From assembly GCA_003521145.1 (NCBI GenBank), contig DOTL01000023.1:1-11955 (forward strand): a stretch of 11,955 bases of DNA. Reading direction: 5' to 3'. Position 1 is the first letter of the stretch, and every line of letters starts with the position of its first letter. The position numbers and the translations under genes were made by a program. Below are positions 7,879 to 11,955 of the stretch, in pieces. The stretch comes from Streptococcus sp. GTDB taxonomy: Bacteria > Bacillota > Bacilli > Lactobacillales > Streptococcaceae. A model generated the notes under the pieces. It had not been told where the DNA came from. It did not search any database and saw only the letters and a program-made list of their open reading frames with translations.

Positions 7879-7940
7879 GAGGGTAGTAAAAGGCCTTTGA
7901 AGGTATATTTAGGCCCCCTAAAAGTAAAGAAAGTTGAATT

Positions 7941-9302
7941 ATGTTAAATAAAAACGATATTGTAGAAGTTGAAATTGTCGATTTGACGCATGAAGGAGCA
8001 GGGGTAGCCAAGGTGGATGGCTTTGTCTTTTTCGTGGATAATGCCCTTCCAGGTGAAGTCATCAAGATGCGCGTGCTTAAGCTTAAGAAAAATATCGGCT
8101 TTGGTAAGGTTGAGGAGTATGTGACCCTTTCACCAAATCGTAATCAGGACATTGATGCGACCTATTTGCGTTCAGGAATTGCTGATTTTGGCCATATGAA
8201 TTACGAGGAGCAGCTTAAGTTCAAGCGTAAACAAGTTGTGGACAACCTCTATAAGACAGCTGCTATCTCAGACGTAGAAGTAGCTGAAACCTTGGTGATG
8301 GATACACCTTACGCCTACCGTAATAAGGCGCAGGTACCCGTTCGCCGTGTTAAAGGTCAGCTTGAAACAGGTTTCTACCGAAAGAATTCGCACGACTTGG
8401 TTCCAATTGAAGATTTCCTTATTCAAGACAAGGAAATTGATAAACTCATTGTCTTTGTCCGTGACCTTCTACGCCGCTATGACCTCAAACCTTATGATGA
8501 GAAGGAGCAGACGGGCTTGATTCGTCATTTGGTGGTTCGACGCGGCCATTATTCAGGTCAAATGATGTTGGTCTTTGTAACGACCAGACCAAAATTTTTC
8601 CGTATTGACCGGGTTATTGCTAAGATTACGGAAGCCTTCCCGAGTGTCGTTTCAATCATCCAAAACATCAACGATAAGAACATTAACGCCATCTTTGGTA
8701 AGGAATTCCGCACCCTTTATGGCCAAGACACCATCACAGACAGTATGTTGGGCAATGAGTATGAGATCTCTGCCCAGTCTTTCTATCAGGTTAACACTGA
8801 GATGGCTGAAAAACTCTATCAAACAGCTATTGACTTCTCAGATCTAAACAGCGACAGCATTGTTATTGATGCCTATTCAGGAATCGGGACAATAGGTTTG
8901 TCATTTGCAAAACAGGTCAAGGAAGTCTACGGCGTTGAAGTCATCGAAACAGCCGTCGAAGATGCCAAAAAAAATGCAGAACGCAACGGTATTACAAATG
9001 CCCACTATGTGGCTGACTCAGCTGAAAATGCCATGGCCAAGTGGAGCAAGGATGGCATCGAACCAGACGTCATCATTGTGGATCCACCACGTAAGGGCTT
9101 GACTGAAAGCTTCATCAAAGCCAGCGTCGCCATGCAACCTGAGAAGATTACCTATGTCTCATGTAACTCAGCAACCATGGCGCGTGATATCAAACTTTAT
9201 CAAGACTTGGGCTATGAATTGAAGAAAGTCCAGCCGGTTGATTTATTTCCGCAAACGCATCATGTTGAATGCGTAACACTGCTAGTACGAGCTACGAAGT
9301 AG
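7941..9302 (+). CDS. rlmD: 23S rRNA (uracil-5-)-methyltransferase, RumA/RlmD/RlmCD family
   Basis: SAM-dependent methylation of a uridine in 23S rRNA (U1939 and/or U747 class). The protein is 453 aa. It has an N-terminal TRAM RNA-binding domain (about 1-62) and a C-terminal Rossmann methyltransferase domain with QSFYQVN (279-285), DAYSGIGT (310-317), DPPRKG (381-386), the nucleophile C408 in YVSCNSAT, and HHVEC with the expected general base E443. The central domain that normally binds a 4Fe-4S cluster is present in outline, but all four cysteines are gone: the whole protein has only C408 and C444. Substrate position cannot be assigned, since Firmicutes often carry paralogues. Only a weak purine run precedes the ATG. 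Two degenerate copies of its 3' end occur downstream. A hairpin GCTAC-GAA-GTAGC (9291-9303) spans its stop codon. Confidence 0.93.
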   Translation: MLNKNDIVEVEIVDLTHEGAGVAKVDGFVFFVDNALPGEVIKMRVLKLKKNIGFGKVEEYVTLSPNRNQDIDATYLRSGIADFGHMNYEEQLKFKRKQVVDNLYKTAAISDVEVAETLVMDTPYAYRNKAQVPVRRVKGQLETGFYRKNSHDLVPIEDFLIQDKEIDKLIVFVRDLLRRYDLKPYDEKEQTGLIRHLVVRRGHYSGQMMLVFVTTRPKFFRIDRVIAKITEAFPSVVSIIQNINDKNINAIFGKEFRTLYGQDTITDSMLGNEYEISAQSFYQVNTEMAEKLYQTAIDFSDLNSDSIVIDAYSGIGTIGLSFAKQVKEVYGVEVIETAVEDAKKNAERNGITNAHYVADSAENAMAKWSKDGIEPDVIIVDPPRKGLTESFIKASVAMQPEKITYVSCNSATMARDIKLYQDLGYELKKVQPVDLFPQTHHVECVTLLVRATK

Positions 9303-9389
9303 CATAGTAGAAACGGAAGGCCCACCATATTGAACTAATATAAGTATTAAAAATCCTGTAGACCAATGCAAATTTTGGAGGTGTAGATT

Positions 9390-9626
9390 ATGGCTTCAAG
9401 TAAAGAATATTTAGATTTCATTATTGTGGGTGGAATTTATGATGATAGATTTTTAGTGAAGCCTTTTAAATCTGCAATAGCATATATGCCAAATGCAAAG
9501 TACGAGTCACCATATGATGGAGCAAAGGAAATGCTGTTGGTAGATGATGTTGACAACAAAAATTATTTAACTGGCTTATTCAATGCAATGTATGATGAAT
9601 TACCTGCACCTAAACCAAAGAAATGA
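9390..9626 (+). pseudogene. TfoX/Sxy N-terminal domain-like protein, internally shortened
   Basis: An open frame of 78 aa with an excellent ribosome binding site (GGAGGT, 9377-9382, 7 nt spacing). From memory, full-length Firmicute relatives are about 105 aa. They start MASSKEYL, run through a MMGEY...YYRGK segment, then continue GGIYDDRFLVKP and end PAPKPKK. Here MASSKEYLDFI joins directly to IVGGIYDDRFLVKP. About 25-30 residues, including the MMGEY strand, are missing while the frame is kept. The product is therefore probably a non-functional or altered small protein. In Gammaproteobacteria TfoX/Sxy controls competence, but the role of these short Firmicute proteins is unknown and I assign none. 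It is the first gene of the accessory region. Confidence 0.6.
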
Positions 9627-9672
9627 TTAGAGTGGAATTTAAGGAGAAAAAACGATTTTAAAAACGGAAAGG

Positions 9673-10194
9673 TTGATTCTTCGCCCATGGGAAGAAAGAG
9701 ATGCCAATGATTTATTCCAATATACCAGTAATCCAGAGGTTGGTCCGATTGCAGGTTGGCCAGTACATACTAGTGTTGAAAACAGTAGGGAGATTATAAA
9801 AAGTTATTTTTCCGCACCTGAGACATACGTTATAGTTTTAAAAGAAACAATGCAGCCAGTGGGTAGCATAGGTTTGATGATTGGTTCTGCAAGTGATAAA
9901 GGTATTCCTGATACTGAGGCGGAGATTGGTTACTGGATAGGAGTTCCGTATTGGGGGCAGGGGCTTATACCAGAAGCAGTTCGTGAGATAATGAGTCATG
10001 GATTTGATGACTTGAATTTGGAGAAAATGTGGTGCGGTTGGTTTGACGGCAATACAAAGTCAAAGAGAGTTCAGGAAAAATGTGGGTTCCGTTATCATCA
10101 TACAAAAGAGAAGGTTCCATGTGCATTGGAAGGTATTTTTCGCACAGAACACATCACCTGTCTCTCAAAGGCAGAGTGGATTTCAATCAAGTAA
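9673..10194 (+). CDS. GNAT family N-acetyltransferase (RimJ/RimL type) with a lost or non-standard start codon
   Basis: A cytosolic acetyl-CoA-dependent N-acetyltransferase of unknown substrate. GNAT motif A is EIGYWIGVPYWGQGLIPEAV (84-103), including the acetyl-CoA pyrophosphate loop. Motif B is NTKSKRVQEKCGF (127-139). The C-terminus (RTEHITCLSKAEW) matches the RimJ-like group. Family members usually begin M-ILKTERLILRPW. Here that codon is ACG (9652-9654), with a perfectly placed AAGGAG (9641-9646, 5 nt spacing) and an in-frame stop just upstream (9640-9642). The listed start is the TTG at 9673 (173 aa), the first conventional start codon, although it has no spaced ribosome binding site. 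The alternatives are ACG at 9652 (180 aa) or ATT at 9655. Except for the start, the gene is intact over its full length. Confidence 0.75.
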   Translation: MILRPWEERDANDLFQYTSNPEVGPIAGWPVHTSVENSREIIKSYFSAPETYVIVLKETMQPVGSIGLMIGSASDKGIPDTEAEIGYWIGVPYWGQGLIPEAVREIMSHGFDDLNLEKMWCGWFDGNTKSKRVQEKCGFRYHHTKEKVPCALEGIFRTEHITCLSKAEWISIK

Positions 10195-10257
10195 ATCTTA
10201 GTTTGTCGAGGTCATACCTTTAAATGATAACCTTATGCGATCATTAAAAGCTCTATA
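10195..10257. other. Intergenic segment before the second methyltransferase 3'-end copy
   Basis: I see no gene, strong promoter or terminator here. Together with 10335-10373 it makes up the non-coding part between the GNAT gene and the 188-aa gene. The only recognisable content of that gap is the methyltransferase remnant at 10258-10334. Confidence 0.5.
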
Positions 10258-10334
10258 GACCTGTTTCTACATACAGATAGGCTCACTCGTTTCATGTTGA
10301 TGTAGTATCACTGCTTGTAAGATTTGAAAAATAA
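10258..10334 (+). pseudogene. Degenerate 3' end of an rlmD/rumA-like gene (copy B, candidate att remnant)
   Basis: Reading from 10258, GAC CTG TTT CTA CAT ACA gives DLFLHTD with the next codon. The expected family sequence is DLFPxTxHVE. An extra 14 nt (10279-10292) shift the frame, after which 10293-10334 reads HVDVVSLLVRFEK and a TAA stop. The intact gene ends HVECVTLLVRATK-stop. 8 of 13 residues match, and the DLF block sits at the right place apart from the insertion. The core CACTGCT (10309-10315) is also at 9277-9283 and 11416-11422. There is no gene body upstream of it. It is best explained as a displaced gene 3' end left by an integration event, with later decay. Confidence 0.65.
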
Positions 10335-10338
10335 ATTT

Positions 10339-10963
10339 GCGTAGCGTCGTAAAGGTTAAATGGAGGGTTATCGATGGTTATATTGGAATTGTATCAAGGT
10401 GATTATCAAAAGGATTTAGTCGCGTTTGATTCTTTAGAAGAGGGGAGAGCGTTTGTAGCTCAAATCCCGGGGTATACTTTAGAAACAGAAGATGGGTTTG
10501 GAGTGGAGTTTGTGAACCCAAAATACTTGCCGGATTATATGGAAATTGTCTTTAACGGAAATATTGTCCCTCTATCTAGATTTTCGTTTAATTCTGAAGA
10601 AAATGTGGATATTATTTGGAAAGAAATTTCGAATCTATCCGTTAAAAACGATAAAGTAATTGAAGGATATTCAAAAATCGACGCGTATATCGTTAACAAC
10701 GATGAAGTGAAATCATATGTCGAAGCAAGAGAAGCGAACTATCACAAGGCAAAAGACTTTCTAGAACGCTGTGGATATGAGGCCGACAGAAGCTTTTTCG
10801 GAAGTGAAGACGGCGAAGCGATTCTCTATAGAAAAAAAGGTACCGAAGATTGGAAATTCTTATGCCACTTAGACCCGCTGTTTGTAGAGATTGAAGATGT
10901 AGAAGGATATGTCAAAGAAGAAATTCAATTGTTAAACTAAAGAATGTTGCGAAGGCGTAGCGT
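10339..10963. repeat. 9-bp direct repeat GCGTAGCGT flanking the 188-aa gene
   Basis: GCGTAGCGT occurs at 10339-10347 and 10955-10963, just outside the 188-aa gene on each side. The surrounding bases do not match further. It may be a footprint of insertion, or chance. Confidence 0.35.
10374..10940 (+). CDS. Uncharacterised 188-aa acidic protein
   Basis: An intact frame with a clear ribosome binding site (GGAGGG at 10362-10367, 6 nt before the ATG). The protein is acidic, soluble and has no signal peptide or membrane segment. The N-terminus (MVILELYQGDYQKDLVAFDS) reads as alternating strands and loops. The C-terminal part (about 120-188) has a helix followed by GSEDGEAILYRKKGTEDWKF and ends EEIQLLN. 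I recognise similar hypothetical proteins in lactic acid bacteria but no assigned function. It lies alone between copy B of the methyltransferase 3' end and a decayed gene, flanked by a 9-bp direct repeat. That suggests an accessory passenger gene. An immunity-type role is possible, but nothing in the sequence shows it. Confidence 0.75.
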   Translation: MVILELYQGDYQKDLVAFDSLEEGRAFVAQIPGYTLETEDGFGVEFVNPKYLPDYMEIVFNGNIVPLSRFSFNSEENVDIIWKEISNLSVKNDKVIEGYSKIDAYIVNNDEVKSYVEAREANYHKAKDFLERCGYEADRSFFGSEDGEAILYRKKGTEDWKFLCHLDPLFVEIEDVEGYVKEEIQLLN

Positions 10964-11019
10964 GAGTTATATTTAAAAAGACTTCTATTTTGCTAGATGG
11001 TGGAATTAAGGAGAAATTT

Positions 11020-11301
11020 ATGACCTTAAATAAATTAAATTTAATCCTTTTAAACACTGGGGAATCATCAGCAACTTGTATAAGCAGTCCTTCCCAAAGG
11101 AGGAGCGAATTCCCTTCTTTGGACTTGGCTCTTATCATTGAGAAAAATGGATTTACACTGTGTCCCTATCTTATTCGTGAATTAGGCGTTGACTTTGCTC
11201 TTATGAGCCAGACAGGGCAACTAATTCCATTCGACTATCAGGGTATCTTTGACAATTTCTCTTTTGGACTTGGAGATGTATCGATTCATCCGATAAATTA
11301 A
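11020..11301 (+). pseudogene. Small open frame, probable frameshifted GNAT-like remnant
   Basis: An open frame of 93 aa starts at ATG 11020, with AAGGAG at 11008-11013 (6 nt spacing). The frame also opens earlier, at 10990, without a ribosome binding site. The start MTLNKLNLILLN looks genuine. In a different frame, 11073-11138 reads NLYKQSFPKEERIPFFGLG and then meets TGA. LYxxxFPKEERIPF resembles the opening of a known class of Firmicute GNAT proteins. A one-base loss near 11050-11070 would join the two. The rest of the open frame (ALIIEKNGFTLCPYLIREL...) is not recognised. So this is either a decayed acetyltransferase gene or a short novel protein that shares the DNA with it. I favour decay. 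Confidence 0.45.
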
Positions 11302-11347
11302 TAAAACGTACCTTACCAAAATTGTACTGAACTAAAAAATTATCTAA

Positions 11348-11379
11348 TTGAGAAAAGAACAAAAGTTTTGGTCTATAAT
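11348..11379 (+). promoter_or_regulatory. Possible promoter inside methyltransferase copy C
   Basis: TATAAT at 11374-11379 is perfect, but the best -35, TTGAGA (11348-11353), is 20 nt away, which is longer than ideal. If used, it would transcribe the structured tract up to the terminator at 11724-11764. It could also be chance within the remnant. Confidence 0.3.
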
Positions 11380-11450
11380 ATAGATATTTTCTAGCATCAC
11401 ATGTGGAGGCAGTCTCACTGCTTTTACGAGCTGAGACCTCAGCGAAGTAG
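11371..11450 (+). pseudogene. Degenerate 3' end of an rlmD/rumA-like gene (copy C, candidate att remnant)
   Basis: The frame at 11371-11391 reads VYNIDIF, matching the VDLF position of the family. Then 8 nt (11392-11399) stand where 12 would be expected before the aligned His codon. From 11400 the frame reads HVEAVSLLLRAETSAK with a TAG stop at 11448-11450. That is a textbook end for a RumA-family protein and parallels HVECVTLLVRATK-stop of the intact gene. DNA identity is highest over CACTGCT and the following TACGAGCT, and both genes end GAAGTAG. No body of the gene precedes it (11302-11370 shows no recognisable methyltransferase motif). Together with copy B this is the far boundary of the accessory region. 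Confidence 0.7.
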
Positions 11451-11700
11451 AAGCAGATGTTCCGCCCATGCGACAAGGTGAGACCGAAGGTCGAGAAGGT
11501 GCCCTGGGGTATAGGAGTCGTAGAATGAGGAGGGACACCGACGAGATGATACGGTAAGTCCGAACCGCTTAGTGTGAGTTTATTGGTAGAATGCAGCTAA
11601 ACATCTCGAATATTTCATTCACGGTGAGATGCTGTAGCTAAGAATGAGCTAATTGAGGATTTCAATTTTATAGGAATTGGCTTTTGTAACCTTAAAAAAT
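11451..11700 (+). other. GC-rich, hairpin-rich tract; candidate structured RNA or mobile-element remnant
   Basis: No convincing gene. The first 120 bases (11451-11570) are 67 G/C, about 56%, well above the AT-rich flanks. Hairpins follow one another: GACC-GAA-GGTC (11482-11492); GGTGCCC (11498-11504) with GGGACACC (11532-11539), one bulged A; CGGT/ACCG (11552-11567); CATCTC (11602-11607) with GAGATG (11626-11631); TAGCT/AGCTA (11635-11651); AATTGA/TCAATT (11651-11667). A terminator follows at 11724. It could be a standalone non-coding RNA, the 5' domain of a truncated group II-type intron (it has ATGCGAC near 11468 but no recognisable domain V in the window), or a transfer or replication origin fragment. 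None of these is proven. Confidence 0.35.
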
Positions 11701-11723
11701 AGATATTCATCATTATAAATATC

Positions 11724-11764
11724 AAAAAAGAAAGGACAACATTGGTACTGCTCCTTTCTTTTTT
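11724..11764. terminator. Bidirectional intrinsic terminator
   Basis: A perfect 13-bp stem, AAAAAAGAAAGGA (11724-11736) with TCCTTTCTTTTTT (11752-11764) and a 15-nt loop, has A-tract and T-tract on opposite sides. It can therefore work in both directions, ending any transcript of the 11400-11700 tract and the minus-strand gene remnant to the right. Confidence 0.8.
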
Positions 11765-11782
11765 CGATTATCGTTTTAAAAT

Positions 11783-11955
11783 CTAATTAACAACTTTAGA
11801 GTAATGTTCGGTGTATTGCTTTTTTAACTCATTTTCTCCTAAAAGTTCGAAAACTTGTATAGCCTATTTCATTTTGGTCATATCATTATTTGAACCTTTC
11901 TTAAATTCAAAATATCCAGTAGCATAAAGAAATAGATACTGTCAATAATTATGTG
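11783..11955 (-). pseudogene. C-terminal remnant of a probable Rgg/MutR-like regulator, interrupted
   Basis: On the minus strand, from the window edge towards 11783, one frame reads YLFLYATGYFEFKKGSNND, then MTKMK, a TAG (11864-11866), then AIQVFELLGENELKKQYTEH and YSKVVN with a final TAG (11783-11785). The helical pattern, with a Gly-Tyr-Phe turn, an AI-x-VFELLG helix and a Tyr-rich end, fits the C-terminal TPR-like repeats of Rgg/MutR transcription regulators of streptococci. The internal TAG stands where Lys or Gln would be expected. A second in-frame stop (TGA at 11942-11944) lies near the edge, so the gene looks dead. The family call rests on pattern memory only. The DNA-binding domain would be outside the window. 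Confidence 0.45.

Larger units (their letters stand above)
9303..11450. mobile_element. Probable stacked integration region at the 3' end of the methyltransferase gene
   Basis: The segment is bounded by the intact rlmD 3' end and a degenerate second copy ending at 11450. A further degenerate copy ends at 10334 inside it. This leaves two cassettes, 9303 to about 10257 (TfoX-like and GNAT genes) and 10335 to about 11370 (188-aa protein and a GNAT-like remnant). Genes are small, accessory and partly broken, unlike the housekeeping operons before 9302. Integrative and mobilisable elements of streptococci are known to enter the 3' ends of conserved genes, rumA among them, and to carry a replacement 3' end. 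No integrase, relaxase or replication gene is visible, so these would be decayed remnants. The exact ends are approximate. Confidence 0.5.

Noticed and set aside
9330..9350. TTGAAC plus TATTAA as a promoter for the TfoX-like gene
   Set aside because: The spacer is only 9 nt and there is no better -10 at 17 nt.
11344..11538. Minus-strand frame of 64 codons across copy C
   Set aside because: It is antisense to the methyltransferase remnant, with low-complexity Ser/Arg/Pro content and no ribosome binding site.
11468..11557. 29-codon frame MRQGETEG... on the plus strand
   Set aside because: There is no ribosome binding site, it is highly charged and it lies in hairpin-rich DNA. More likely it is a by-product of structured sequence than a gene.
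11615..11640. A possible fourth HVE-like methyltransferase end
   Set aside because: Only His and Glu line up, and the following residues do not continue the family pattern. Too weak.
1..11955. CRISPR arrays, tRNA or rRNA genes
   Set aside because: I saw no regularly spaced repeats, no tRNA cloverleaf or T-loop signature and no conserved rRNA segments.

Overview
The window looks like chromosome from a low-GC Firmicute, most likely a Streptococcus. The salivarius/thermophilus group is my guess and is not proven. The support is the gene order aroA-aroK-pheA-LCP protein, which is familiar in streptococci, the strong AGGAGG-type ribosome binding sites, the codon use and the extended -10 promoters.

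Layout. (1) 53-1003 encodes an L-2-hydroxyisocaproate dehydrogenase-like 2-hydroxyacid dehydrogenase. (2) 1087-5105 is a tight plus-strand operon. aroA, aroK and pheA make EPSP, shikimate 3-phosphate and phenylpyruvate, and a LytR-CpsA-Psr wall-polymer ligase follows. It ends in a bidirectional terminator at 5113-5144. (3) 5121-7728 is a minus-strand operon, in transcription order an AhpD-like carboxymuconolactone decarboxylase family protein, a divergent acyl-CoA dehydrogenase-fold flavoprotein and a TDT/SLAC1-type transporter. Its promoter at 7800-7828 is excellent. (4) 7941-9302 is a plus-strand RumA/RlmD-type 23S rRNA uracil-5 methyltransferase that lacks the Fe-S cysteines. (5) 9303-11955 is an accessory, decaying region. 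It holds an internally shortened TfoX-like gene, a GNAT acetyltransferase whose expected ATG reads ACG, an uncharacterised 188-aa protein, a probable frameshifted GNAT remnant, a GC-rich hairpin-rich tract, a second bidirectional terminator and the tail of a probable Rgg/MutR-like regulator gene broken by stops.

The main finding is in region 5. Besides the intact 3' end of the methyltransferase gene (stop at 9302), the window holds two more degenerate copies of that 3' end in the same orientation. One is at about 10258-10334 and ends HVDVVSLLVRFEK-stop. The other is at about 11371-11450 and ends HVEAVSLLLRAETSAK-stop. The intact gene ends HVECVTLLVRATK-stop. Gene cassettes lie between the copies. 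This is the pattern left when integrative elements repeatedly enter the 3' end of a conserved gene and then decay. It marks 9260-11450 as a probable integration hot spot with stacked attachment-site remnants. No integrase or relaxase is visible in the window.
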